Below are positions 1 to 17,148 of a DNA stretch of 34,968 nucleotides, one piece after another. A model generated the notes under the pieces. It ran no database searches, was not told where the DNA came from, and worked only from the letters and a program-made list of their open reading frames with translations. Source of the stretch: Campylobacteraceae bacterium (GTDB taxonomy: Bacteria > Campylobacterota > Campylobacteria > Campylobacterales > Campylobacteraceae); NCBI GenBank assembly GCA_012521935.1, contig JAAYLJ010000024.1, positions 1-34,968 on the forward strand. Direction: 5' to 3'. Positions within the stretch are counted from its first letter, which is position 1. Every line of letters begins with the position of its first letter. The translations under genes were made by a program, and so were the position numbers.

Positions 1-1038
1 AACTTTGTTTGGGTTTGGGCTACGGAGTGGGTCTTTTTTATTTATGAAGTCATCGGTGTTTTTGTATTAGTTTACTTCATGAATAGAATTGATAAAAAAA
101 CACACCTTCAACTCACTTATACTTTTGCAATAGCTTCAGTTGGAACTTTGGCTCTTATCATTGGCATTATTAGCTTTATGATGTGGCCTGGTACTGATGC
201 ATATTATGTAACAGGTAGTGCAAGTGACGCATTTTTTGGAATAAACACCTTTCCGCATATGTTTTTGCGCCTTGGTTTCATGTTTATGATGTCTGGAGTA
301 ATTGGCCTTGTCATCTCTAGCGCTATGCGCAAAGAAAACGCGGCTTTATCAGATGAATTAAGCAAAAAAATGGGATATGTAAGCATCATAGGTGGTTTTG
401 TTACACTATTTTTCTTCATTTGGTATATGGGAACCTTGCCAGACAATGCTCATGATGTTTTTGCATTCTCAAAAGATTCTATCATCCAAAATAGAATCAT
501 CCTAACGCTTGTTTTTATGGCATATTTTGCAATTGCTATCATTAAACCAAAACTAATTAATCCAGCTATTGCAAGCTCAATGATAGCTGTTATTCTTATT
601 GCAGGTTTATGGTCTGGTGAAAAGCTTAGAGAGTCTATGAGAAAGCCATATGTGGCAGGACAATACATTTACTCTAATCAACTCATAAGTAGAGATGTTC
701 CAGGGAAAAACATTAAAAGTGAGCTTCCTATTGTTGCAGAAAAAGGGCTTTTGCAGGTAAATCCTTTTGTGCCAGAGCATCTTAAGAGCATTACAGATGA
801 AAATAGACTTGAAGCTGGAGAACTTTTAGCAAAACTAGCTTGTTCAAACTGCCACTCATTAGAGCCAACTGGTGTTTTTAGACCTTTAAAAGATAAGCTA
901 ATAGAGATGGACAAAGAGAGCGTTATGGCTATCTTGTATGCTATTGGGGAGGGTGCATTTTCCTATATGCCAACCTTAAAATTACCTGATACTGAATATG
1001 ATGCTATGGCAGAATACTTAGCATCGCTTAAATACTAA
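1..1038 (+). CDS. Cytochrome bd-superfamily oxidase subunit with C-terminal cytochrome c domain (5' end outside window)
   Basis: The frame is open from base 1, so the gene begins upstream; the ATG at 79 is internal. The first visible residues (WATEWVFF, then a long hydrophobic stretch, a FMMWPG motif and a 'FFG..TFPHMFLRLGF' segment) match the CydA-like subunit of the bd-superfamily branch that carries haem c (often called OR-C), as I know it. About five membrane segments are visible. The C-terminal part is a soluble cytochrome c domain: the haem-binding CSNCH lies at 841-855, with a probable distal Met in SYMP near 967. Known for the family: terminal electron transfer to O2 at the cytoplasmic membrane. 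Inferred: the c-type haem takes electrons on the periplasmic side. It is followed after 9 bases by a second membrane subunit with a good Shine-Dalgarno that overlaps this stop. The exact substrate (oxygen or otherwise) is not proven by sequence. Confidence 0.72.
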   Translation, partial: NFVWVWATEWVFFIYEVIGVFVLVYFMNRIDKKTHLQLTYTFAIASVGTLALIIGIISFMMWPGTDAYYVTGSASDAFFGINTFPHMFLRLGFMFMMSGVIGLVISSAMRKENAALSDELSKKMGYVSIIGGFVTLFFFIWYMGTLPDNAHDVFAFSKDSIIQNRIILTLVFMAYFAIAIIKPKLINPAIASSMIAVILIAGLWSGEKLRESMRKPYVAGQYIYSNQLISRDVPGKNIKSELPIVAEKGLLQVNPFVPEHLKSITDENRLEAGELLAKLACSNCHSLEPTGVFRPLKDKLIEMDKESVMAILYAIGEGAFSYMPTLKLPDTEYDAMAEYLASLKY

Positions 1039-1047
1039 GGAGAAACA

Positions 1048-2241
1048 ATGGACGCATCTGTATTATTAGCACTAAGAGACCCAGCGGGAGTCCCTTTTTA
1101 TCCTGTTGTCTTTCAAATACTCTATATCTTAACATGGGCTTTGCATATTGCTTTTGTCCTTCTATCTTTAGGTTCATTAGGCTTATCGCTTTATGGCTCA
1201 TCTAAGGGGAGTAGCGATAGAAACTGGCGTATTTTAACACCTCATCTTATTCAAACTGGAAAAATTAGCGTGTCTATTTTGATAGTTTTAGGTGTTGCGC
1301 CTCTTTTGTTTACACAAGTTATTTATGATCTTAACTGGTATGTCACAAATACACTCTCAGGCATGTGGATATTTATCTTTATATATGCTCTAATTGTAGG
1401 ATACTCTATGTACTATTGGTACTACTATGCTAATAAAGCTCAAAAATCTAGTAGTACTCTTATTGGTTTGATTTCTTTTGCTATCTTAATTTTTTCAGGT
1501 ATTTTGATGCACAATTTTACAGTAATATCACTAATGCCTAATGAGTGGATGAATATGTACGCACCAGGTGGAGTGGTAGATACGAGTGGTTGGGTATTTA
1601 GTGTTGATGCAATTAGGCTTGCATTTATGGTTAGTTTGAGCATTCCTGTTGTGGGTATCTTTTTGCAAAACTATAGTCAATTCTTATCCACTAGAAAAGA
1701 TTTTGAAAACTCTTTTATTCAATATAGCGCTAATTTAGGAACTAAACTAGCCATCATTGGGCTACTTATTAGTGCGGTGCTGTTTGTTCTATGGATGCTA
1801 AAAGTTGGATACTTATTCCATCCAATATCTTTAGTCACCATAGCAGGGGTTGTAATGCTATTAGTAATGTCTAAAATGAATAACAATAGTTACTACACAA
1901 CTCTTATTTTGGTTGTGGTTGCTCTTTTAATCTCAAGCGTAAGAGAGCTCATTCGCTTTGATCTTATGATGGATTTGGGCTATAACATTTATGATTATCC
2001 TGTTAATTTGGAAATTCCAACAATCGTTATGTTTCTTGCCACATTTCTTATTATGGGGTTTGTAGGGGTAGCTTATCTTTTAACTATGGCTTGGAAAGTG
2101 GGTAAAAATGAGGGTGTTTTTGATGGATCAAAAGATGCTCTTGTTAGCAAGCTAGGACAATCTACTCTTTATATTATGATAGCGTGGATTGCAATATATT
2201 TTGCATGGGGAATTGGTATTTTATTTAGCAATATTCTCTAA
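1048..2241 (+). CDS. Second membrane subunit of the bd-superfamily c-haem oxidase
   Basis: 397 residues with roughly nine or ten hydrophobic segments and no signal peptide or CxxCH. The N-terminal third has a His in the first membrane segment (WALHIAFVLLSLG) and a GVAPLLFTQVIYDLNWY segment; the latter closely resembles the 'GVAPLLFVQVLY' block of the partner subunit in haem-c bd-type oxidases. It is therefore read as the partner of the upstream gene rather than an ordinary CydB. The start follows AAGGAG at 1038-1043, overlapping the upstream stop, so the pair is a two-gene transcription unit. A hairpin terminator starts 8 bases after the stop. Haem ligands cannot be assigned with certainty without an alignment. 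Alternative: an unrelated polytopic quinone-interacting subunit, less likely given the motif and the neighbour. Confidence 0.62.
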   Translation: MDASVLLALRDPAGVPFYPVVFQILYILTWALHIAFVLLSLGSLGLSLYGSSKGSSDRNWRILTPHLIQTGKISVSILIVLGVAPLLFTQVIYDLNWYVTNTLSGMWIFIFIYALIVGYSMYYWYYYANKAQKSSSTLIGLISFAILIFSGILMHNFTVISLMPNEWMNMYAPGGVVDTSGWVFSVDAIRLAFMVSLSIPVVGIFLQNYSQFLSTRKDFENSFIQYSANLGTKLAIIGLLISAVLFVLWMLKVGYLFHPISLVTIAGVVMLLVMSKMNNNSYYTTLILVVVALLISSVRELIRFDLMMDLGYNIYDYPVNLEIPTIVMFLATFLIMGFVGVAYLLTMAWKVGKNEGVFDGSKDALVSKLGQSTLYIMIAWIAIYFAWGIGILFSNIL

Positions 2242-2248
2242 AACTACT

Positions 2249-2284
2249 GTGCCAGACACTCTTTGTTTGGCACATCTTTTTAAA
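2249..2284 (+). terminator. Hairpin terminator after the oxidase operon
   Basis: GTGCCA (2249-2254) pairs with TGGCAC (2268-2273) around a 13-base loop, followed by a T-rich run (ATCTTTTT). It begins 8 bases after the stop of the second oxidase gene, on the same strand. Confidence 0.6.
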
Positions 2285-2418
2285 CTCATCTTCTTCATTT
2301 ATTATCCTAAGATTTGCATTAAGTCTTTGCATTTGAAAATTTAAGCCCATATGTTTATTGTGAATTTACTAATTAGATAGTTGATACATTAGAATAGGAG
2401 TGTAAGTTTTAATTTAAA

Positions 2419-2495
2419 TGGTGTCCCCAGCAGGAGTCGAACCTGCGGCCTCAAGATTAGGAATCTTGTGCTCTATCCAGCTGAGCTATGAGGAC
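2419..2495 (-). tRNA. tRNA-Arg (anticodon CCU)
   Basis: The cloverleaf is complete on the minus strand. The acceptor arms are GTCCTCA and TGGGGAC with discriminator A and an encoded CCA. The anticodon stem is CAAGA/TCTTG around the loop TTCCTAA, giving anticodon CCT. The T arm is GCAGG-TTCGACT-CCTGC. It lies 26 bases downstream of the fusA stop on the same strand, with only a hairpin between, so it is probably read from the fusA transcript and released by RNase P and 3' processing. Confidence 0.95.
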
Positions 2496-2498
2496 ATA

Positions 2499-2518
2499 GC
2501 TAGGGCAAAAGCCCTAGC
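2499..2518 (-). other. GC-rich hairpin between fusA and tRNA-Arg
   Basis: GCTAGGGC (2499-2506) and GCCCTAGC (2511-2518) form a perfect 8-bp stem with a 4-base loop, 3 bases after the fusA stop and 3 bases before the tRNA 5' end. On the minus strand no T-run follows, so it is not a classical intrinsic terminator. It more likely protects the 3' end of the fusA mRNA after the tRNA is cut out, or slows readthrough. Confidence 0.5.
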
Positions 2519-2521
2519 AGT

Positions 2522-4600
2522 TTAACCATTTCTTCTTTTAATAATCTCTTCAGTTACATTTCGTGGAACTTCTGCGTAGTGATCAAACTCCATTGAATAG
2601 CTAGCTCTTCCTTGAGTTTGACTTCTAAGATCAGTTGCATACCCAAACATTTCTGATAGTGGGCAAAACGCATTAACTATCTTATTGCCAGATCTCTCAT
2701 CCATTGAGTTAACTTGACCGCGTCTTCTATTGATATCTCCAATAACATCGCCCATGAAATCTTCTGGAGTCTCTACTTCAACCTTCATGATAGGCTCTAA
2801 AATGACTGGATTAGCCTTTTTAGCACCAGCCTTAAAACACATTGAAGCAGCTAGTTTAAACGCCATTTCGGAAGAGTCAACCTCATGGTAAGAACCATCA
2901 TAAACAGTAACCTTAACATCTTCCACTGGATATCCTGCCAAGATACCACTTTGCATAGCTTCTTGACACCCTTTATCAACAGCAGGGATATACTCTCTTG
3001 GAATCACCCCACCCTTAATTTCATTTACAAACTCATATCCAGTACCTTGATCTTTTGGCTCAAGTCTTAAGTAAACATGTCCATATTGTCCTCTACCACC
3101 AGACTGTTTTGCATACTTATGCTCTTGTGTAACAGTTTGTTTAATAGTCTCTCTATATGCAACTTGTGGTTGTCCAACTTCAGCATCAACTTTAAACTCT
3201 CTAAGAAGTCTATCGATAATAATTTCAAGGTGTAGCTCACCCATACCAGATATGATAGTCTGTCCACTCTCTTCATCTGTTTTAACTTGGAAAGATGGAT
3301 CTTCTTGGGCTAATTTTTGTAAAGCTGTTCCCATTTTTTCTTGATCTGCTTTTGTTTTTGGCTCAACTGCAACAGAGATAACAGGATCTGGAAAATCCAT
3401 TCTCTCTAAAATAACCTTATCTTTTTCAGATGATAAAGTTTCACCAGTTAAAGTCTCTTTAAGTCCTACTACAGCGCCAATTTCACCTGCATAAAGAGCT
3501 TTAATCTCTTCTCTTTTATTTGCATGCATTTTAAGAAGTCTTCCAACTCTCTCTTTCTTATTTTTCAAGCTGTTGTAAGCATAACTTCCACTTTCTAAAA
3601 TACCTCTATATACTCTAACAAAAGCAAGTTGTCCTACAAAAGGATCTGTCATGATTTTAAATGCAAGTGCTGCAAATTCACCATCATCAGTAGATTTAAC
3701 AATTGTTTCAGAGCCATCCTCATACTCACCTTTAATGGAAGCAACCTCTGTTGGGGCAGGCATGTACTCAACTACTGCATCAAGCAAAGGTTGTACACCC
3801 TTATTTTTAAATGAAGTACCACATACCATAGGAACAATTGTCATTGCGTGGCAAGCTGCTTTAATACCTGCTTTTATCTCTTCAATACTAAGCTCTTCAC
3901 CAGATAGATACTTTTCCATTAATTCATCACTTGTTTCAGCGATGGATTCAACTAAATGATCTTTATATGAATTTGCTTTTTCAACTAAATCAGCTGGGAT
4001 TTCTACTGTTTGATAGTTTGAGCCTAAAGCTGCATCATCTTCCCAAATATATGCTTTCATTTCAACTAAATCCACTACGCCTTTAAAGTTCTCTTCTGCG
4101 CCTATTGGGATTTGAATTGGAACTGGATTAGCTTTTAATCTCTCTTTAATTTGCTTTTCAACTGTATAAAAATCTGCTCCTGTTCTATCCATTTTATTTA
4201 CATAGACCATTCTTGGAACTTTATATCTATTTGCTTGTCTCCAAACAGTTTCAGATTGTGGTTGAACTCCACCAACTGCACAAAACACTGCAACTGCTCC
4301 ATCTAAAACTCTCATAGATCTTTCAACTTCAATAGTAAAGTCAACGTGTCCTGGAGTGTCTATAATGTTTATTTGATGATCTTTCCATGAGCAAGTTACC
4401 GCAGCAGAAGTAATAGTAATACCTCGTTCTTTCTCTTGATCCATCCAGTCTGTAGTTGCTGAACCCTCGTGAGTTTCACCTAGTTTATGTGACATACCTG
4501 TATAAAAAAGTATTCTTTCAGTTGTTGTTGTTTTACCAGCATCAATATGTGCTGCAATTCCTATATTTCTTACCTTTTCAATTGGGGTTTTTCTTGACAT
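2522..4600 (-). CDS. fusA: Elongation factor G
   Basis: 692 residues, normal length for EF-G. The translational GTPase signature is intact: P-loop AHIDAGKTT near residue 17, RGITI switch I, DTPGHVDF switch II and the NKMD guanine-specificity motif, followed by the domain II to V sequence of canonical EF-G. It catalyses translocation of tRNA and mRNA on the ribosome using GTP, in the cytosol. It follows rpsG by 56 bases, with a 7-bp hairpin in the spacer, in the normal rpsL-rpsG-fusA order. The usual tuf neighbour is absent here because tuf sits 13 kb away in the secE-nusG block. Start: ATG with an AAGGA Shine-Dalgarno. Confidence 0.97.
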   Translation of the reverse strand: MSRKTPIEKVRNIGIAAHIDAGKTTTTERILFYTGMSHKLGETHEGSATTDWMDQEKERGITITSAAVTCSWKDHQINIIDTPGHVDFTIEVERSMRVLDGAVAVFCAVGGVQPQSETVWRQANRYKVPRMVYVNKMDRTGADFYTVEKQIKERLKANPVPIQIPIGAEENFKGVVDLVEMKAYIWEDDAALGSNYQTVEIPADLVEKANSYKDHLVESIAETSDELMEKYLSGEELSIEEIKAGIKAACHAMTIVPMVCGTSFKNKGVQPLLDAVVEYMPAPTEVASIKGEYEDGSETIVKSTDDGEFAALAFKIMTDPFVGQLAFVRVYRGILESGSYAYNSLKNKKERVGRLLKMHANKREEIKALYAGEIGAVVGLKETLTGETLSSEKDKVILERMDFPDPVISVAVEPKTKADQEKMGTALQKLAQEDPSFQVKTDEESGQTIISGMGELHLEIIIDRLLREFKVDAEVGQPQVAYRETIKQTVTQEHKYAKQSGGRGQYGHVYLRLEPKDQGTGYEFVNEIKGGVIPREYIPAVDKGCQEAMQSGILAGYPVEDVKVTVYDGSYHEVDSSEMAFKLAASMCFKAGAKKANPVILEPIMKVEVETPEDFMGDVIGDINRRRGQVNSMDERSGNKIVNAFCPLSEMFGYATDLRSQTQGRASYSMEFDHYAEVPRNVTEEIIKRRNG

Positions 4601-4624
4601 TTTAAGTTTCCTTGTCTTTTATTC

Positions 4625-4646
4625 AAAAGGTGGCAAAGATGCCACC
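4625..4646 (-). terminator. Weak intrinsic terminator or attenuator between rpsG and fusA
   Basis: On the minus strand GGTGGCA (4640-4646) and TGCCACC (4629-4635) form a 7-bp stem with a 4-base loop, directly followed by TTTT (4628-4625). With so short a U run, termination would be partial. It lies inside the str operon and could set the ratio of fusA to ribosomal protein transcripts. Confidence 0.4.
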
Positions 4647-4656
4647 ACTACATTTT

Positions 4657-5133
<477 letters not shown>

Positions 5134-5201
5134 TCAAATTGATTGGCAATTTTACTCAAACGCTACCTACACTCAAAAATGGGCAGCATCTGCATTAATT
5201 G

Positions 5202-5576
5202 TTATTTTTTAGGTCTTTTTGTACCGTACTTACTTCTTGAAACCTGTCTATTAGCAACACCTGCTGTATCAAGCGCTCCACGCACAATGTGATACTTAAC
5301 ACCTGGTAAGTCTTTAACACGACCGCCTCTTACTAAAACAATGGAGTGCTCTTGTAAGTTGTGGCCTTCACCACCAATGTAACTAATGACTTCAAAACCG
5401 CTTGTTAGTCTAACTTTAGCAACTTTTCTAAGTGCTGAGTTTGGTTTTTTAGGGGTTGTTGTATAAACCCTAGTACAAACTCCTCTTCTTTGTGGGCAAT
5501 TAACAAGTGCTGGTGATTTTGATTTTTTAATCACTTTTTTGCGCTCATTTCTTACCAATTGATTAATGGTTGGCAC
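5202..5576 (-). CDS. rpsL: 30S ribosomal protein S12
   Basis: 124 residues with the full S12 core: [14 protein letters not shown], the [17 protein letters not shown] loop, [10 protein letters not shown] and [16 protein letters not shown]12 sits at the interface of the 30S decoding centre and controls tRNA selection accuracy. The two positions whose change gives streptomycin resistance in other bacteria are wild type: Lys43 in TPKKPNSA and Lys88 in VKDLPG. Cys residues at positions 27 and 34 are common in S12. First gene of the rpsL-rpsG-fusA block, 129 bases downstream of the rpoC stop, with a GAAGGA-type ribosome-binding site. Confidence 0.97.
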   Translation of the reverse strand: MPTINQLVRNERKKVIKKSKSPALVNCPQRRGVCTRVYTTTPKKPNSALRKVAKVRLTSGFEVISYIGGEGHNLQEHSIVLVRGGRVKDLPGVKYHIVRGALDTAGVANRQVSRSKYGTKRPKK

Positions 5577-5670
5577 ATTCTTTCCTTCATCTTTTTAAGT
5601 TTCGTATCTGCAAAAATACGCGCTATTTTATTTAAATAATCCTTATAAAAAGGTTAATTTAAGCATATTT

Positions 5671-5701
5671 AAAGCCCTTTATGTTTTATGAAAAGGGCTT
5701 T
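5671..5701 (-). terminator. Hairpin after rpoC, possible terminator
   Basis: AAAGCCCTTT (5671-5680) and AAAGGGCTTT (5692-5701) make a perfect 10-bp stem with an 11-base loop, starting 4 bases after the rpoC stop. On the minus strand the stem is followed only by TTTAAAT, a weak U tract, so readthrough into rpsL is likely. The 5577-5670 stretch between it and rpsL is AT-rich and could hold a promoter, but no clear -35/-10 pair stands out. Confidence 0.45.
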
Positions 5702-5705
5702 TTTA

Positions 5706-14358
<8,653 letters not shown>

Positions 14359-14398
14359 CTACCTCGTAGTATAAAGTTTTAGAAGAAAAGTGGTTAAA

Positions 14399-14454
14399 TT
14401 TGCCAAAAGGCAAAGAATTGTTTTTTACCTAGAACTTGATGCTCTAGGTAAAAA
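14399..14454 (-). promoter_or_regulatory. Tandem hairpins in the rplL-rpoB spacer
   Basis: Two stems occupy the spacer. The first met by polymerase is a perfect 12-bp stem (arms 14443-14454 and 14422-14433, core TACCTAGA/TCTAGGTA, 9-base loop) starting 3 bases after the rplL stop. The second is TTTGCC/GGCAAA (14409-14414 and 14399-14404) with a 4-base loop and only a three-T tail. In E. coli this spacer holds a partial attenuator and an RNase III cleavage site that set the ratio of L7/L12 to beta; the position here suggests the same role. The function is inferred. Confidence 0.5.
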
Positions 14455-14457
14455 TAG

Positions 14458-14832
14458 TTACTTAAGCTCGACGCTAGCGCCTGCCTCTTCAAGCAGTTTT
14501 TTAGCCTCTTCAGCCTCTTCTTTAGTAGCTCCCTCTTTTAAAGTTGTTGGGGCTCCCTCAACTGCATCTTTTGCCTCTTTTAATCCAAGGCCTGTTAATG
14601 TTCTAACAGCTTTAATAACATTGATCTTTTTAGCACCTGCATCTTTTAAGATGACATCAAATTCAGTCTTCTCTTCAGCAGCTTCAGCAGCAACAGCAGC
14701 GCCACCACCTGCTACCATTACTGGTGCAGCAGATACGCCAAATTTCTCTTCAAACTCTTTAACTAATTCACTAAGTTCTAAAACAGATAAATTAGAAATG
14801 TACTCAAGTACATCTTCTTTAGTAATAGCCAT
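14458..14832 (-). CDS. rplL: 50S ribosomal protein L7/L12
   Basis: 124 residues. An N-terminal dimerisation helix ([28 protein letters not shown]) is followed by an Ala-rich hinge at about residues 40-55 and the globular factor-binding domain ([10 protein letters not shown]...[24 protein letters not shown]). L7/L12 dimers form the ribosomal stalk with L10 and recruit EF-Tu, EF-G and other GTPases. It starts 12 bases after rplJ with a GGAGAG ribosome-binding site. The stalk carries several copies per ribosome, so the hairpin element between this gene and rpoB probably helps keep its output above that of rpoB. Confidence 0.97.
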   Translation of the reverse strand: MAITKEDVLEYISNLSVLELSELVKEFEEKFGVSAAPVMVAGGGAAVAAEAAEEKTEFDVILKDAGAKKINVIKAVRTLTGLGLKEAKDAVEGAPTTLKEGATKEEAEEAKKLLEEAGASVELK

Positions 14833-14844
14833 TTATTTCTCTCC

Positions 14845-15327
14845 TTAAGCAGATTCTTCTTTTTTTGCACGCAGTGCATCAAGGCCAATTGTAAAGTTAG
14901 CAATTGGAGCTTTCCAAACTTGCAACAACATAGCGATAAGCTCTTCTTTAGATGGCAATTTCGATAGTGCTTCTACTTTTGCAACATCTTCCATAGATCC
15001 ACCAATATAGGCAGACTTAATAGTGAAAATTTGATTTTTTTCTGCAAACTTTGAAACAACTTTTGCAACATTTAACTGATCATCGCCCCAAGCTAAAATA
15101 TTTGTATCTTTTAGCTCAAAGCCTTCAACTCCTGCCTCTTTTAAAGCAATGGTTGCTAAAGTATTTTTAACAACTTGTATTTTTACATTTGCTTCTCTTG
15201 CACTTTGGCGTAAAGTTTCTAAATCTATAACCTTTAAGCCTTTATATTCGCAAGCTACGATAGCGTCGGAGGATTTGAATCCTTCAGTTAATTCTAAAAC
15301 AATTTTCTCTTTTTCTTTGCGAGTCAA
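14845..15327 (-). CDS. rplJ: 50S ribosomal protein L10 (TTG start)
   Basis: 160 residues beginning [20 protein letters not shown], which is how L10 begins in related bacteria. The start codon is TTG at 15325-15327, with AAGGAG upstream; no in-frame ATG is available near the N-terminus. L10 anchors the L7/L12 stalk to 23S rRNA through its N-terminal domain ([30 protein letters not shown]) and binds L12 dimers with its C-terminal helix. A structured leader directly upstream looks like the L10 autoregulatory element. A weak start combined with a leader is consistent with tight feedback control (inference). Confidence 0.95.
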   Translation of the reverse strand: MTRKEKEKIVLELTEGFKSSDAIVACEYKGLKVIDLETLRQSAREANVKIQVVKNTLATIALKEAGVEGFELKDTNILAWGDDQLNVAKVVSKFAEKNQIFTIKSAYIGGSMEDVAKVEALSKLPSKEELIAMLLQVWKAPIANFTIGLDALRAKKEESA

Positions 15328-15341
15328 CTCTTCTCCTTTCC

Positions 15342-15404
15342 GACTGGTGATTTCAAGTAGAGCCAGATATTCTGAATTAAGCTACGCCTCTACTGTCTCC
15401 AATC
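15342..15404 (-). promoter_or_regulatory. Probable L10 leader (autoregulatory mRNA structure)
   Basis: On the minus strand, between rplA and rplJ, an outer stem GATTGG (15399-15404) pairs with CCAGTC (15342-15347) with one G-U pair. An asymmetric internal loop (5' side with AGACA) follows, then a perfect inner stem AGTAGAG/CTCTACT (15388-15394 and 15356-15362). An asymmetric loop between two helices, with AGACAGTAG on the 5' side, is the layout of known L10 leaders, where the L10-L12 complex binds and represses rplJL translation. The 3' arm ends only a few bases before the AAGGAG of rplJ. Structure was paired by eye. Confidence 0.58.
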
Positions 15405-15413
15405 AAAGATTAA

Positions 15414-16115
15414 CTATTTTAAATCTATCAACTCTTGAGTATCAATTTTAACTGATGGACTCATAGTTAATGATAGTGCTGCATTTTTAATGTATCTTCC
15501 TTTTGCAGCAGAAGGTTTGTGTCTATTAATTGCTTTTACAAAAGTAGTTAGGTTTTCGCTTAAATTTTCTACGCTAAAGCTAGCTTTACCAACTCCAGCA
15601 TGAATATTTCCTTGTTTATCAACTCTAAAGTTTACCTGACCACCTTTAGCATTTTCAACAGCTTTTGCAACATCCATAGTTACTGTTCCAGTTTTTGGAT
15701 TTGGCATCAAGCCCTTAGGCCCTAAGATTCTACCAACTTTACCAACTAATCCCATTAGATTTGGTGTAGCAATTAAAACATCAAAATTAATATTTCCAGC
15801 TTGAATCTCATCTACTAAATCCTCAGCTCCAACAATCTCAGCTCCAGCGGCTTTTGCTTCATCTGCTTTAACATCTTTAGCAATAACAGCAACTCTAACG
15901 CTCTTGCCAGTACCTGCTGGAAGAACTACTGAGCCTCTAACCATTTGATCAGCATGTCTTGGATCAACATTTAAACTAAGCGCTATTTCAACTGTTTCAT
16001 CAAATTTTGCTGAAACTAACTCTTTTACTAGGCTAGTTGCTTCACTTAAACTATAAACTTTCTCAATATCAACTTTTTGCAATAATGATTTAAATCGTTT
16101 TGATTTTTTAGCCAT
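15414..16115 (-). CDS. rplA: 50S ribosomal protein L1
   Basis: 233 residues, typical L1 length. Recognised from the basic N-terminus ([14 protein letters not shown]), the block [18 protein letters not shown], the loop [15 protein letters not shown], and [18 protein letters not shown] in domain II. L1 binds 23S rRNA at the mobile stalk next to the E site and, in many bacteria, represses its own operon. It lies 52 bases downstream of rplK; the spacer has an unusual set of alternative hairpins. The start ATG has GGAG about 7 bases upstream. Confidence 0.97.
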   Translation of the reverse strand: MAKKSKRFKSLLQKVDIEKVYSLSEATSLVKELVSAKFDETVEIALSLNVDPRHADQMVRGSVVLPAGTGKSVRVAVIAKDVKADEAKAAGAEIVGAEDLVDEIQAGNINFDVLIATPNLMGLVGKVGRILGPKGLMPNPKTGTVTMDVAKAVENAKGGQVNFRVDKQGNIHAGVGKASFSVENLSENLTTFVKAINRHKPSAAKGRYIKNAALSLTMSPSVKIDTQELIDLK

Positions 16116-16139
16116 TTTTATCTCCGCACTATTTTGCTT

Positions 16140-16164
16140 CCGCCTTACCCTGGCGGTAAAGGGT
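16140..16164 (-). promoter_or_regulatory. Overlapping alternative hairpins in the rplK-rplA spacer
   Basis: Two mutually exclusive stems share bases. CCGCC/GGCGG (16140-16144 with 16152-16156) has a 7-base loop, and ACCCT/AGGGT (16047-type numbering avoided: 16147-16151 with 16160-16164) has an 8-base loop. Both are GC-rich in a very AT-rich spacer. The element is preceded, not followed, by the A/T run on the minus strand, so it is not a terminator for this operon. It sits upstream of the L1 start and may be an L1-responsive or pausing element; this is inference. Confidence 0.35.
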
Positions 16165-16167
16165 TTT

Positions 16168-16593
16168 TTATTCGACTATTTCAACACCCATACTGCGCGC
16201 GCTACCTTCAACAATAAGCGCAGCAGCATCTTTATCTTTAGTGTTCATATCCACAATTTTTCTCTCAACAATCTCCATAACTTGAGCTTTCGTAAGCTTT
16301 GCCACTTTATTTTTAAGTGGGTTATCAGAGCCTTTTGTAAAACCAGCACTCTTTTTAATCAAGTCTGTTACTGGAGGTTGTTTTGTGATGAAGGTAAAAC
16401 TTCTATCTGCATAAACTGTAATTACAACAGGAACATTAAATCCCATCAAATCTTTTGTTTTTTCATTGAAAGCTTTACAAAACTCCATTATATTTACACC
16501 TTGTTGTCCTAAAGCTGGACCAACTGGTGGTGATGGATTTGCTTTACCTGCTGCGATTTGGAGCTTTATTTCACCAATCACTTTCTTAGCCAT
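16168..16593 (-). CDS. rplK: 50S ribosomal protein L11
   Basis: 141 residues, exact usual length. Recognised from the N-terminal [35 protein letters not shown]-type block (seen at residues 8-42, given here only as its family landmark: the [11 protein letters not shown] motif) and the C-terminal rRNA-binding domain with [16 protein letters not shown] and AARS-like MGVEIVE end. L11 binds the GTPase-associated region of 23S rRNA and takes part in factor-dependent GTP hydrolysis and the stringent response. It follows nusG by 14 bases and is followed by rplA. Confidence 0.97.
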   Translation of the reverse strand: MAKKVIGEIKLQIAAGKANPSPPVGPALGQQGVNIMEFCKAFNEKTKDLMGFNVPVVITVYADRSFTFITKQPPVTDLIKKSAGFTKGSDNPLKNKVAKLTKAQVMEIVERKIVDMNTKDKDAAALIVEGSARSMGVEIVE

Positions 16594-16607
16594 TAACTAT
16601 CCTTTTA

Positions 16608-17138
16608 TTAAACTATTTTTTCAACTTGTGAGTATAAAATTTCAACTGGAGTACTTCGTCCAAAAATTGATACATTTAATCGAAGTTTTCCATGCTCCAT
16701 ATCATACTCTTCTACAATGCCAGTAAAATTTGCAAAAGGCCCTTCTGTAATTCTTACACTCTCACCCTCATCAAAATAGATTTTTGGCTTTGGTGCACCT
16801 TTTTTCTGGGCTTTTTCTAAAATCAAGGCTATATCGCTCTCACTTAAAGGTGTAGGTTTTTTAGCCTCACCAATGAAGCGACTCACTTTAGGTAAGGATT
16901 GTATTTTGTGCCAAAGAGTTGTATCTAAGTCTAAACAAGCAAAAGCATATCCTGGATATAGGCTTCTTTCAGTTATTTTTTTCTTTCCATTTTTTACTTC
17001 AATCACATCCTCAGTTGGAACAATTATCTCTTTTAATTGGTTTTCTATGCCATTTTGTTCAACTAATGTTTCAATAGCATTTTTAACACTCATTTCACTG
17101 CCAGCATAAGTTTGAATAGCATACCATTTATAGTTCAT
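16608..17138 (-). CDS. nusG: Transcription termination/antitermination factor NusG
   Basis: 176 residues from the ATG at 17138 (MNYKWYAIQTYAGSE); the longer reading to 17168 adds ten residues from the secE overlap and is not conserved. The N-terminal NGN domain (KWYAIQTYAGSE, LYPGYAFACLD, VSRFIGEAKKPTPL) binds the polymerase clamp. The C-terminal KOW domain (EGESVRITEGPFANFTGIVEEYD) binds Rho or S10. NusG increases elongation rate and links transcription to translation or Rho. It starts 10 bases after secE, the near-universal secE-nusG-rplK order. The ribosome-binding site is weak (AGAAGAG). Confidence 0.96.
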   Translation of the reverse strand: MNYKWYAIQTYAGSEMSVKNAIETLVEQNGIENQLKEIIVPTEDVIEVKNGKKKITERSLYPGYAFACLDLDTTLWHKIQSLPKVSRFIGEAKKPTPLSESDIALILEKAQKKGAPKPKIYFDEGESVRITEGPFANFTGIVEEYDMEHGKLRLNVSIFGRSTPVEILYSQVEKIV

Positions 17139-17148
17139 TGCTCTTCTC

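Noticed and set aside
2242-2362. Minus-strand frame of about 41 codons in the gap after the oxidase genes
   Set aside because: No ribosome-binding site, it runs through the terminator hairpin, and no recognisable protein feature.
5202-5576. Possible streptomycin-resistance change in S12
   Set aside because: Lys43 and Lys88 are wild type.
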